64,000 bases of DNA. Origin: Siderastrea radians (Eukaryota; Cnidaria; Anthozoa; Scleractinia; Rhizangiidae). The notes beneath the pieces are model-generated. The model searched no databases. It was not told the origin of the DNA and worked only from the letters and a program-made list of their open reading frames with translations. The stretch is taken from positions 26,806,429-26,870,428 of the forward strand of contig OZ024900.1 in NCBI GenBank assembly GCA_964017195.1. Direction: 5' to 3'. Made by a program: the position numbers and the translations under genes. Position 1 is the stretch's first letter; each line of letters starts with the position of its first letter. Shown here piece by piece: positions 23,207 to 33,460 of this stretch.

Positions 23207-24071
23207 AATTACATTATTAAAAACTGGACTAGGTCTGATATTGGATTTCTAGCATTTTGATTGACTGAACCGAGCTAGGCAGCTCATACACCTGCTGTGA
23301 CCAAACAAGTGAGCTGAAAGCTTGTTTTCCCCGTGAGCAACCCGGCGAAAAAAATGGACGAGATAAATCACTTTGGAGCGAATTTCAGTTAAACAGAAAT
23401 TCCAACAGCGTCACTGAGACATAAGTCAAAATTCTCCCGGAGTGCCTGACACCTTAGGACGACAAGAAACAGTGTACAGATAGAAATTTGAGCATTTTGC
23501 ATTGTGTTTACAACTATTTAATACGTCGATCATTAACATTTTACAAACGGTAAGTTTTGTTAGGAAGGCTTTCCATTTCGAAATACCAATTATCAAGACA
23601 AGACATAAAATAAAACACAGTAAAATGGGAGAGAAGCATTTAATAAAAACTGTCACACATTCACGACGAGTCAATACAGAAATCAAGACGCAATCTAAAC
23701 AACTACTGAACAAACTACCAAGAAGGAAGGAAGGGCGACATTTTTTCGGCTATACCACGCAAAATTGACACTGGTTTACCTGCACTCGTTGTATAGCTCT
23801 GTGTTCCAAAAGCTCCAAATGTTTAGTTACAAATCGGATGCCATGTAAAAGGAGTTGAATCGCTTTCCCAGTAGTTTGAGTGTTGTTTTTACCATTCCGT
23901 CCGCAACCTCTAAATTGAGAACAACTGCGTTTTGCGCTTTGCGTTTAACAAACTAAGGTTGTGAATTCTGACGTTCCTCACAACAGTGATCTTGTTTCTG
24001 CGCTGCATAGAAATTGCCTGTTCAAGTTCAAATTCTGTCTTCAGTTCGATGAAACAGGCACATGTCGACAC
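23207..24071. other. Interior of the second foldback, unrecognised
   Basis: No domain is recognised in the open frames at 23426-23768. Confidence 0.5.
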
Positions 24072-24074
24072 ATG

Positions 24075-24601
24075 GGGTGCTTTCCATTATATGATTCCGA
24101 CCGGTCAGAGACCGCCGGACCGACCGCTGAATAATGGTCAATAATGGAACGACATTTTCCGATCGAAGCGATCTGTTACATTTCGAAAACAAAACGCGGG
24201 AAAATTAATGTAAGCAATTTTCAGAGAATTTATACCTCGAAACAGCAAAAATTGTCAACATACTTTAGACACGTACCGGGGCTAGTCATCGACGCACAAC
24301 AGGATAGCATTAATAATTCTGTTAGGTCAGTCGTTGTATAATTACAATCTCTGCACAGGTAAGTCTGCACTGTCGCCATCATGGATGAATCAAGCAAGAG
24401 AAGGAAGAGCGCTACTGGGAACAACAAATTCGGTAAATGAACGGTGAATTTCGGTCCGACCGATCCGACCGATCCGACCGGTCAAAGTGGACCACCTCCA
24501 GAGGTGGTCCCAAATATTTTGGTCTGACCAAACCGAAACGGACCTTTCCATTTGACTTCCGACCGAAATTTCCGAAATATTTGGCTTAATGGAAAGCACC
24601 C
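24075..24601. mobile_element. 527-bp MITE with GGGTGCTTTCCATTA ends
   Basis: Inverted ends GGGTGCTTTCCATTA and TAATGGAAAGCACCC, flanked by ATG on both sides (24072-24074 and 24602-24604). A 3-bp duplication and GGG ends fit PIF/Harbinger-type MITEs. Subterminal GACCGGTC and GACCGATCC tracts are repeated near both ends. Confidence 0.78.
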
Positions 24602-24980
24602 ATGATGGCGCCGTTGTGCGAACGGATTACAAAGTTTTCAGTTCAACTCCCGCAGCTTATATGGTAAATTAAAAATCGTACAGCTTCAATCCGCTTTGAA
24701 CGATAATTTCAACGATGTTTCAAGAAACGCCAAACACGCAACACATTTCAGAGCCAAAAATTACAAGATTTTTTCCCCAAAACGTGTGCCACTCCGTTCA
24801 CATCGGAGCAGTTTCATTGATTCATTCAGCTTTGGAAAGAAACGCTGCAACACTTCGCAAAGTTTTGGCGCCGTTTTCGCTCAGTCATGTGACCGATTCT
24901 TGTTTCCTTTTTCTCTCTTTTCTCATTTTTTTCTTCCTTTCTTTGTTTTATAACAATTACAGTGGTTTAGTTTTTAATAA

Positions 24981-25096
24981 AACAATTATTCTACTCGGGC
25001 TTGTTGGATATCGAATGATTATAACCAACTCGGCGCTACGCGCCTCGTTGGTGATCTAACATTCGATATCCAGCAAGCCCGCGTAGAATAATTGTT
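24981..25096. mobile_element. 116-bp palindromic MITE
   Basis: AACAATTATTCTACTCGGGC, CTTGTTGGATATCGAATG and their reverse complements form almost the whole element, around a GGCGCTACGCGCC core. It has no coding capacity. Confidence 0.82.
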
Positions 25097-25424
25097 AAAT
25101 AATTATGGTTGGCGGAGAAACGTAAGACCGCGGGTTGGGATGGGGATAGTGAGGAGAATGGCTTTGGTGGGGATCAGAAGGTAACATTTATAATGTAGCG
25201 TGGCTTAACCTTAATTGTTTGTCTTTTCAGCGATCTTGTGTATATTAAATCGGTCATTTAGAGTTAAAGTATTCCAGCTTTTCGGGTTTAAGTATTCTGG
25301 CATTCCGGGTTTAAGAATTCCGGTGTTCCGGGTTTAGGTATTCCGGCGTTCCGGGCTTAAGTATTCCGGTGTTCCGGGTTTAAGTATTCCGGCGTTCCGG
25401 CGTTCCGGCGTTTAAGCACATTTA

Positions 25425-26026
25425 AGTGCTCATTCTGCGGAAAAGAACAAGAGAAGCTGTGACATCTCTTCTGGGAATCTTCTAAGGTGGTCGTCTTCTG
25501 GAATTCCTTAACCGTGCAGTCATTAATGGGCGCAATATTATAACGGAAAACTACAAGGTCTACAAGGACTGAGGCCGGACTCTTCAAACTATCGTCATCT
25601 AACTTTTGTTGTCTCTTAGCTAGAGATAAAAAGAAAGAAACTACTGCAGGAATAGAAGGCTTCCTAAAATACGTGAAATCCATTTACGATATCGAAGTTA
25701 AAACTGGTGCTGAAGTACCAAATAAATGGGATTGTTTGAAGTCGTTATTCTAGAAAGTGCTTTCCTCTACTCTCCTGTACGATATATCCTTTATTGTCTT
25801 GCCAGTGTCTCTTACAAGCCTTGCAACTTCTGCTACTTAACAATTTATTACATTTTTTACTGTTTATGGTACCCAAGCACTTTTTTTACCCTTCTTCACC
25901 TTGTTTTGCATAAAGTAGCTTGTGAGATTTTGTTTTGCAGCTTGTACTTGTTTTCTTTTACTTTGCTGATTGGAACTGTCTTTTTTGTAAATAATCTGTG
26001 TATCTTAAAAAGCAATTAAAAAAAAT
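25425..26026 (+). pseudogene. LINE 3' end (ORF2 C-terminus and A-rich tail)
   Basis: Resumes the LINE interrupted at 22126. It reads CSFCGKEQEKL, stop, HLFWESSKVVVFWNSL, TVQSLMGAIL, then after a frameshift GIEGFLKYVKSIYDIEV and KWDCLKSLF. The Cys-His knuckle followed by an FW motif is typical of L2/CR1-like ORF2 ends. An AT-rich 3' UTR ends in AATTAAAAAAAA at 26026. It is a dead copy, since an in-frame TGA replaces a residue just before HLF. Confidence 0.8.
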
Positions 26027-26030
26027 TTAA

Positions 26031-26386
26031 GGGGCTACGTCACGGGTATATTTATGTCTTGGGGTCAAAAGTCTGGTCAAATCAAAACTAAGAACATTTT
26101 CTCATACACAAATTGGTCTTAGAACTCCAAGAGGAAGACAAGTGAGTTAATGAAAGGAAAACAAAACATAATCAGTTCATAATGGTTTTGCTAGACACGA
26201 GCTAAAACTTGATAAAAAGCGGCCCGTTTTTTTTTAAGTCCATGGGCAAACGCACTTATTTACAGATTCAGTGTAATAGCCGAGTTGTTTTAATTTCTTT
26301 TAAACAAATCTGGACTAGTATTGCCATAATAAAATCATGTCTTTTGGCTTCTAAAATTAATACTAAAAATTGGTGACATAGCCCCT
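26031..26386. mobile_element. MITE of the TTAA type at the junction of two LINE fragments
   Basis: Ends GGGGCTACGTCAC and GTGACATAGCCCC, with TTAA on the left (26027-26030) and TTAG on the right (26387-26390). Same family as 31100-31486. The imperfect right flank suggests mutation or a recombined junction. Confidence 0.7.
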
Positions 26387-26389
26387 TTA

Positions 26390-26975
26390 GAGAAGCTGAA
26401 TAAATTATTTCTGGTAGTCCTGAGGACTTATTGAACACCACTCTACCGAACAGAGTTAGGACCCTGACTTTCCAAAGATACAGTTTTGTTTGCAATGTCC
26501 TTAATTTTAACACGAAATTGTATTCATGAGAAATTGCATTCGTTACTTCTTTTCTCGTCGTATGAAATAAAGATACCTAAAATTTTGACTGGACAGGGTA
26601 CCCATTGCACTTTTAAATGAGTGATCCTGTTTGCTTCCCATATGCCCATCCAAATAGCTTAATTAGTTTTCTTTACAGTGAGATGTAGCCCTGAGATGCC
26701 GCTAAAACCTTGTACCGTTTTCAGAGCAAAAAAAAGGACTAGTGTCGTCTGCAAATTGGGTTATTTTAACCTCCTTGCCAAAGGCGGTAATTCCTGCTAT
26801 ATCTTTATTTTGGCGGATTTTATTGGATAGTATTTCAGCTGCATGACATGATGAAAAGGTATGGCGAGAGAGGACAGCCTCGTCTCACACCTTTACATGA
26901 CACTTTGTTACAAAACCGTTATTGACTACCGCACTCTCGATATTCGAATAAAATAAAGTCATCCATTTTTTAGAT
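26390..26975 (-). pseudogene. LINE reverse transcriptase fragment
   Basis: On the minus strand the pieces read KWMTLFYSNIESAVVNNGF, GVRRGCPLSPYLFIMS, then after a frameshift EILSNKIRQNKDIAGI and ITQFADDTSPFF, then VKILGIFISYDE and KLRTLQTKLYLWKVRVLTLF. GCPLSPYLF and FADDT are RT core motifs, the two Asp of ADD being catalytic. Several frameshifts and stops make it dead. It is cut at the MITE at 26386. It appears to be the same LINE type as 25425-26026 but points the other way. Confidence 0.85.
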
Positions 26976-27046
26976 GTTCTTCAAAATTGAAGAATGCTTA
27001 TGTTGACCGAAAGTGTGCAACGCGTGTTTACTTGGCGGAACAAAAA

Positions 27047-27082
27047 CGGGTATTACTAGACCCAGTCCCGACGGCGGGGTAA
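27047..27082 (+). repeat. Lone copy of the array hairpin unit
   Basis: CGGGTATTACTAGACCCAGT followed by CCCGACGGCGGGGTAA matches the hairpin units at 52486-52564 and 58401-58669 in the tRNA-like array. The preceding 60 bp (GTTGACCGAAAGTGTGCAAC) match the degenerate unit at 55.35 kb. This is an array fragment outside the array, about 12 kb away. Confidence 0.8.
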
Positions 27083-29830
27083 TAATCCACCTTGATACGT
27101 GAAGACCGATGGATCCGTAAGAATGCAAAAACCTTTATTGTCGTGTCCACCGTGAGAGTAAACAGTTTCACCAACCCAGTTGCATTTTCAAATGGAGTCG
27201 TTATTCATATCCGACAAAGTCTCTTGTTATAACAGATTTGGATTCTGAATTAAATAAGAGACATTAGATTGTACATCGAAGAATAAACATAATTCTAGGG
27301 GTCAAAAGCAATTGTTGGCTCAAAACAGATTAACTTTCATTCTGAAAATCATTTTCGGACGTTAAAAGTTTGGAAAAGCTAAAATTTCGAAAATTTCAAC
27401 GGCGTAACACATAAAGCACCCGAACATTAAGGTAGCTGAATTTTGCAAGACCACACCACCCAACATTTGAACGACTGATGGATACAGTGTCAGAGCTTGG
27501 TAAAACCTGCGACATCACTTATTTACATTACTATACATTGAACACACCTTCTAAAAAGTTCGTTTAAAGCTTTGTAAGTGCACTAACTCACGTCAGCAGT
27601 ACAAATCGTAGATTGCACATCCAGACGACCCAATACGTCCCTTGTAGGCCACATGCAGGTCCTTCCGACTGGAATGTTTGAAGAAATTCTACGGTAGCGT
27701 TTTTTAAAAAAATGAGGTTGAGTATTTTCCTAAGATCAACGTGTTCCATACGGATTGAAACACCGTTTTCACCGTTATTGTTGTAGCATAAGACTACTTC
27801 ACCCAACTCCTTTTATTCCATTTTCTTTCATGTTGCATTGCAAAATGCATCATCAAATAAATGGAATGCACAAAATTGCGTGAGACCGACTATCCCAGAA
27901 AATACCAGATCAGTCCGTGCGAAAAACATTGGTCTCGGCAAATCAAGAAATGAATATGAAAGAAGGATCTTTATTTTTTTCAAGGAAAAAATAATTATTT
28001 TTTCAAAAAAGACTCTCATAGAATTTCTTCCTATAAAATGCCCATTATCACCATGTTGCTATGGTAACACCGATGCCAATTACACTAACTTTTTTTGGAA
28101 AGTTTGTTCAATTTCTAGTAAAGAAGTGATGTCGTTAGTCCTACAGATCCCTGACAGTAAAGAGAGTGAAGTATCAGCCTTCCAAATATTGTGTGGTGAA
28201 GTATAAAATCGAGGCAAACCAAGTTAACATGTCTGAGCTTTTCCAACGGTCCTTTTTTGCAGAGGAAGTAAGTAAACACTGAACATCAATTTTTAAGACT
28301 GAAATTAGAAATTCGTGTCTAAATCGTCCACGCCGCCTAATTTGTGGTGTAATATAATTAATACGGACACCATACGGACAGGGATGAGAGAGGTTTGTGT
28401 TCATGACTGCTTCACTTGGACTGAAATCTAGTTTACTTCAGAAATGGCCAAACTTGTTATCCTAGCTGGGTGCTTGTTTACTATATGCGACATTAAAATG
28501 CTATGAAAATGGTAGTCAAAGTTACGAACAAGAAGTCGCTTGTTTGGCTGTTATAATGACTGTTATATTCGTCCAAAATAATGTCCAAAATGTGCTAAAA
28601 AAACCAGCTGTCCTTTTTTTTCCATTCGCTCAGACATAAAGTACATTTTTCGTTGTCTACAAAGTCCTAGTCTACATAAGAAGCTTTTGCTTGATAGTCG
28701 TCGATGTTAGTGAGTTAGCAAGTTGGTACGCTGGTACGTTTTTTTTTTGAACGGCACTTGCATGTTTCCGCTTCGTCGGAATTGGCCACTTACGTTGGTA
28801 CTCAAACAGAGGTGACTCGGGAAAAATCAACTAGAAGTAATCCTAAATCAGGTAGCCTCCATTACTCGACGATAACAAAATAACAACATGTACCAACGAA
28901 AATCACCTGTTATGTGAACATTTCCAAATCCCAATTCGATCTGGGGTTCAGTCTCCCCGATAAGCAGTGTACTTGTGCACGGCTAGAAGATTGAGACTAT
29001 AACAAAGTCATTTATTTTTATCATAACTTTGTCAAGTATTTTTGTCTCCTGCACCTTGCTACAATGGCAGCTACGTGACGTGGTATGAAAATCATGAGCA
29101 ATTTGGAAGCAATTTACAGACAGGTAGCTTGTACTGTTGTGCTTGCAATAATGTCGCATTAATAGGCTTTTGTAAGAAAAAAAACTCTTGTTCTATATCG
29201 TTTTCGACAAAATTACGTCCCTTTAAGCTGACACCAGATCGTACAATGGCCGTAAAACTCTACACTTCGTTTTACTGTGACCTAATCTACACCGCGAGTT
29301 AATTTCTTAGTTTGTAGGTTGCTCTTCTGAATGATGAGAAATACTGGCTACATCTTTGGTAAATTCAACAAGGCAATGACAATCAAGGAGTAACGATTCC
29401 AGATCATAACACATTTGTCTGTTGTTAATATTCAGTAACATCCAGAAAACCTTTGTTTACCTAGTACATAAGAAGCTGGTGACAGGGCAATTTGGGGCCC
29501 CTCAAACAAACCTCGGAAATTTAATATGTAATAATTAGCGTGCAATTACATTTTATTTAGAACATTGCACTGTGCTATACTCTTTTGGCTGAGCCAATCC
29601 ACTTTGATCAGTTTTGTTAGAACGTATAATTGGCATAGCATAGTAAGTAAATTATGGGCAGCAACTTACAGCGAGTGCAAAGTAGCTAGACTAACATTCT
29701 ACCCACCACTGTACACACACAACAATACTGAATTCAAACCAACATTCAAAAATTATTGAAGTACTGCAGTGAAATACAAAGTAACTGAATTCGCCGCCAT
29801 TATCAGGGCCGACATTCACCGGCAACTCAC
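27083..29830. other. FAH intron, nothing recognised over about 2.7 kb
   Basis: Short open frames on both strands without domains. No RNA gene or transposon ends were found. Confidence 0.45.
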
Positions 29831-29932
29831 CTCTCCACTGATTGTACCAGAACCCATGAGGTCCCCAGGACGAACATTACACCCAGTCACTGTATGATGA
29901 ACTAACTGTTGTTTTGGTGTCCAGTACATATG
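29831..29932 (-). CDS. FAH: Fumarylacetoacetase, internal exon (penultimate)
   Basis: This 102-bp exon encodes 34 residues, starting [14 protein letters not shown] and continuing [18 protein letters not shown]. This is the conserved FAH segment around the YWT-QQL-HH motif and the RPGDL-GSGTISG turn. The acceptor is TTTCAG and the donor is GTGAGT, both canonical. The exon is phase 0 on both sides, so it joins the upstream exon at 31020-31088 and the last exon without a shift. The intron that follows is about 9.7 kb and holds most of the 20-29 kb repeats. Confidence 0.97.
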
Positions 29933-30038
29933 CTGAAATAACAAACAAAATCAACTAGTTTTTCATATCTTTACAGGGGTACATTAATGTTTGTTTGGTT
30001 TCCCACGACGGGCCAGAGACATTTCTGTACCTGGATAT

Positions 30039-30040
<2 letters not shown>

Positions 30041-30133
<93 letters not shown>
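30041..30133 (+). repeat. (TAA)n microsatellite
   Basis: About 31 uninterrupted trinucleotide units. It gives a spurious poly-Asn frame. Confidence 0.98.
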
Positions 30134-31018
30134 GGTTCTTTTAGGCGCATTTAAGATTCGCAACGCGCTTACAGTTAGGGTTGTCCACATTATGCTCAAC
30201 AAATGTCACTATTATGCTCAAATAGCATCACTATTATGCTTAATTACAATTAGCATAAAATATTAAATCAAAGACCACAAAAGACAGGTTTATGTTGCTT
30301 ACAAGTGTAAATGCAAACAGTTCGAGGAGGGAACTGCTGCAGGGGGGAGGCCATGTTTTTGCTAAGTTGTAACCAGGCCCGGTCTTAAAATGTGGTACCT
30401 GGGCCGGTGTCTTGTGTGGGAATCCCATGGTTTTGGCAAAGTTTTTATAAAGCTCAAAGAGTGAAAGAAACTTTACACTATTATTCCAGCATAATGCTCG
30501 ATTCTTTTGCTTCACTATTATGCTCACAATTATGCCGGCATAATGTGGACAACCTTACTTACAGTATAAACTAAGAGTAAAAATGTTACGTAACTAATCT
30601 AAAGATGTAACTATAAGTAAACTATGTGACCAACTAAGACAAAAACCTAAGGTTTGAAACGGTCACAAAAATGAAATGTTTTAAGTTTCTTTTTATACAA
30701 GTACCCAAAATATTGTAGTTGGACTTTACATTTGCTCCAACTTGCTTGTTTGATTCTCTTGTCGGAAGAACATGCAAGAAATTCAGACTGTACAATGTAC
30801 ACCTGATGCATCCACCTGCTGTTTATGCCAATTCGCACTACAGTAATTTTGCATTTGAAAACATTTTTGGTTTTCTGGTGGAATTTCTGTAATTCTTTAC
30901 CCCGAAAAAAAATTGCGCACAGAAATGAAACATTTGCTGAAGGGTAGCAACCAGAGGTTATACAAACTACTTCGAGACGAACAAGGTTAATCAGCAAAAA
31001 GTACTTTTTCAGTTCTTA
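30134..31018. other. FAH intron, unrecognised
   Basis: CATTATGCTC and CACTATTATGC motifs recur near 30190-30245 and 30480-30550 in inverted arrangement, hinting at a small element. No gene is seen. Confidence 0.45.
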
Positions 31019-31019
31019 C

Positions 31020-31088
31020 CTTTAAATTGGTAGAACAGACAGTCACAGGACGTTTGATAGTTTCACCTTTCAAAGAAACATGAATTGT
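31020..31088 (-). CDS. FAH: Fumarylacetoacetase, internal exon next to a MITE
   Basis: This 69-bp exon encodes 23 residues (TIHVSLKGETIKRPVTVCS then TNLK), matching the family segment SVNLKGEG..ICKSNFK. The donor is GTAAGA. The acceptor CTACAG lies only 6-7 bp from the TTAA duplication of a 387-bp MITE (31100-31486), so the pyrimidine tract is largely the transposon end. The exon is phase 0 at both ends. The TIHV start fits a phase-0 donor at GAT|GTAAAC in the previous exon. Confidence 0.92.
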
Positions 31089-31099
31089 CTGTAGGTTAA

Positions 31100-31486
31100 A
31101 GGAGCTGTGTCACGGAATTTAGTGAAATTCAGCTTCTAGGACCTGGCCACCAAATTAAGCGAAACATAAAAATAACCGCTTGAAACATTGACGAAAGGTT
31201 TAAATAACAAATACAAAAGAAGGCACGGATGGGCCAAATTGAAGAACATTAACACCGATTGTAGTTGGGGTTTTTGAAAAACTGTTAGGCTGAACAGTTT
31301 TCTAAGTTTATCTTTGTTGATTGTAAATCTAAGTATAACGCTCGGGATACATAGTTTGTTTGTCACGAAGCTGTTATTTTGTCATTTACAAGTAGTTTCT
31401 TCGCTAACGTTAAGTTCCATAGCAAGTAAAGGCGAGTAATTGGGAAAACTAAACAAATTGGACAGGACTGCCGTGACACAGCCCCT
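31100..31486. mobile_element. 387-bp TTAA-flanked MITE at an FAH splice acceptor
   Basis: Ends AGGAGCTGTGTCACGG and CCGTGACACAGCCCCT, flanked by TTAA (31096-31099 and 31487-31490). TTAA duplication fits piggyBac- or Kolobok-type mobilisation. Its left end lies 11 bp upstream of the first base of the FAH exon at 31020-31088. Confidence 0.88.
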
Positions 31487-31884
31487 TTAAGGTACCGTCG
31501 ATGTTTTAAGGGCTGACTATGTAACAGCAGTTGTTTTCTGTTGGCACATACAGTAGGAACTGACAGGTTTAAAGATACAACAAGTTGATGTTAGCTTTGA
31601 GAGAGCATCTAGTAATTCAGTTAGTTAATAGTTTTAATATAATTGAAGGGTAGGGTAGTGAAGGACAGTTTTTGACACGCTTTAAATCATCTGAACTACA
31701 CTGATGCCTTCACACTGGTGCAAATGCACCAATGCACCCAGCAGAAATTGGACATACAGAGCATATACGGTCCAAATTGAACTTATTAGTTAGTACCGTG
31801 TCAACATAGTTGTTGACACAGACAGTAAAACATCAAACACTTAAGATCCAGGTCCTTACAATTTAAGGCAACTTTCAGGTTTAC

Positions 31885-31935
31885 ATCGAAAGTGTAATGA
31901 TCAGAGTGCTGAAGATATGGCAGTGGAGCTGGCTC
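31885..31935 (-). CDS. FAH: Fumarylacetoacetase, internal exon (3' end uncertain)
   Basis: The exon begins after a TTGTTAG acceptor and reads EPAPLPYLQHSDHYTFD, matching family DPRPLPYLCHDEPYTFD. I end it at GAT|GTAAAC because this keeps phase 0 into the next exon and gives a protein about as long as mammalian FAH. Reading on gives VNLKVALN, which also resembles the family (INLSVNLK), up to a stronger-looking GTAAGG donor at 31859-31858. That donor leaves the wrong phase for the next exon. The exact 3' border is therefore open, while the identity of the exon is not. Confidence 0.9.
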
Positions 31936-32033
31936 CTAACAAGACAAAATAAAAAAGAAGGTTCAACAAAACTACCATTAAGTTCCAGAAGAACTGACAT
32001 TAATATAAAACTCAAGATTAGGATTTAATTTAA

Positions 32034-32595
32034 CCCTATTCAGCCCGGCAGGGGGGGAGGGGATTCTTCCCACACGGACTTTGGGCGTTTATAACTTCGT
32101 TAATAAGCAAGCTAAAGCCGGCAAACTTGGTGACTTTTCCTAAAATTTAACTCAGAACAATTTGGTAAAGCAAGTCCTTGTCCATCAAGATTGACGTTAC
32201 CATTGCAACCACTTGTTGACAAGCGGTTTTTGCAGAATTTTAAATTTCCCTCTTTTTAATGAGAAATTATAACTTTTTGGAAGCAATTTTTACATTTTTA
32301 GATTATGTTCGTGTTCATTTATTGATTTTGATCATTTCTTGATCAAATTTGTGCTTTTTGAAGGTTTTGGAAAAATCAAGAAAACCAAGATGACCGCCGT
32401 TTGAGACCATGACGTTATTCTGACGTCGTATGACGTCATCACTTGATGTTGCGTACCTCAAAGGAAATGTCTTTGGATGTACCATCTGTCCTCTAAGTTT
32501 CGTTGCCATAGCTTTTATATTCTCAGGGTTAAGGAGGAGGAGCAGAATCCCCCCCCCGGTCACAGAACACCTAAGAAAGCCCAGTTTGAATTGGG
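32034..32595. mobile_element. 562-bp TTAA-flanked element
   Basis: Inverted ends CCCTATTCAGCCCGG and CCCAGTTTGAATTGGG, with TTAA at 32030-32033 and 32596-32599. Subterminal G-run and C-run tracts face each other. It lies in the FAH intron between exons 31885-31935 and 32942-33072. No coding capacity. Confidence 0.72.
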
Positions 32596-32941
32596 TTAAC
32601 CAAAGATTTTGAAGCTTTTTTGCACCTCTTTTCTTCTGAGGGTTGCTTAACTTCTAGGTAGCAGGGACTCTTACTTTACAAAAGAGAAATCATACAATCA
32701 GTAACATATGTAGTCTTGCAGCTCACAGAAACACGTTGAACGCAATAATTACAAACAATTGGCGTTCTGTAGTCTGACTTAAGGAAGACCTTGTTGGAAT
32801 TAATATTTTTTGGTATAGCAAATAATTTTAAAATCGTTAAACTTGGGTGTGCTTCAGTGACACAAAACACACTTGTCGCTCTAAAATAGGAACCTGACAC
32901 GTATGTTGCCTACATTGCATGAAAATGATGCACTCACTAAC

Positions 32942-33072
32942 CTGAACTGGATTTTCCACTGCAAAGTCTTGAAGAGTATCCATGGTAACCACCCAAGGAG
33001 AGACCGTAGTTGAAAAATTCTTAGCAAGAAAAGGACCAAGTGGTACATACTCCCACTTTTGAATATCACGAG
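32942..33072 (-). CDS. FAH: Fumarylacetoacetase, active-site exon
   Basis: This 131-bp exon completes an Ala codon from the previous exon and encodes [19 protein letters not shown] followed by [19 protein letters not shown] and ENPVQ. It holds the residues equivalent to Gln240, Lys253 and Thr257 of mammalian FAH, which line the substrate and metal site. All are intact ([16 protein letters not shown]). The acceptor is TTCTAG and the donor GTTAGT. The following exon starts in phase 0. Confidence 0.97.
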
Positions 33073-33191
33073 CTAGAATGGGTCAGCAACCAAAATGTCA
33101 GTTAAGAGTTATTTTCACACCAAATATGTTAAAGTTTAGTTTAAAGCTAAATGCAAAAATCAGAAGTGTGAAGAATTTATTCACAACTTAC

Positions 33192-33237
33192 CACTCCAGT
33201 CATTCATAATCACCATTCCAAAAATGTGATCTTGTGC
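33192..33237 (-). CDS. FAH: Fumarylacetoacetase, internal exon (metal ligand Asp)
   Basis: This 46-bp exon encodes AQDHIFGMVIMNDWS plus the first base of the next Ala codon. The Asp of MNDWSARD corresponds to Asp233, a divalent-metal ligand in mammalian FAH. The acceptor ends in AG after a TTTATAGG context and the donor is GTAAGT. The phase-1 end is completed by CT at the start of the next exon, restoring MNDWSARDIQ exactly. Confidence 0.96.
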
Positions 33238-33378
33238 CTATAAAATTGACAAACATCAACAATGCAGTTTTCACTACTTCTTGACATTAAAAATAATTAT
33301 CAGCATATTCACTCGAAATAATTAAAGATGGTAAACTTCAAGTTAGTGGTATGTAAATTTGGCCTAGCTCCCCACCAG

Positions 33379-33460
33379 TCTCCCAGTAGCTCAGTGGATA
33401 GAGCATCTGACCAGTGTAGGGAGTAGGGATTAGGTCAAGGGTTTGATTCCTGTTCCCACG
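33379..33460 (+). repeat. tRNA-derived SINE-like head
   Basis: CCCAGTAGCTCAGTGGATAG carries a clear Pol III A box (TAGCTCAGTGG) and a D-arm. A degenerate B box (GGGTTTGATTCC) follows at tRNA-like spacing but with an extra-long middle. It does not fold as a proper tRNA, so it is probably a SINE remnant in the FAH intron, unrelated in sequence to the array modules. Confidence 0.6.

Larger units (their letters stand above)
22127..25419. mobile_element. Second foldback element inserted in a LINE
   Basis: Inverted arms of about 190 bp (22127-22317) and 285 bp (25133-25419). Their outer parts are tandem copies of a unit of roughly 20 bp (ACTTAAACCCGGAACACCGG type), three on the left and more on the right. 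A second, inner inverted repeat (22314-22660 against 22796-23206) lies at the left side. The target duplication is unclear (GCATGTACTTAA against GCACATTTAA). Later MITEs sit at 22931, 24075 and 24981. No transposase is recognised. Confidence 0.8.

Noticed and set aside
25425..26975. Twin-priming inversion of one LINE insertion
   Set aside because: In twin priming the inverted 5' part lies upstream of the 3' part. Here it lies beyond the A-rich tail.
29991..30266. 91-aa frame with a poly-Asn tract
   Set aside because: It is the translation of a (TAA)n microsatellite.
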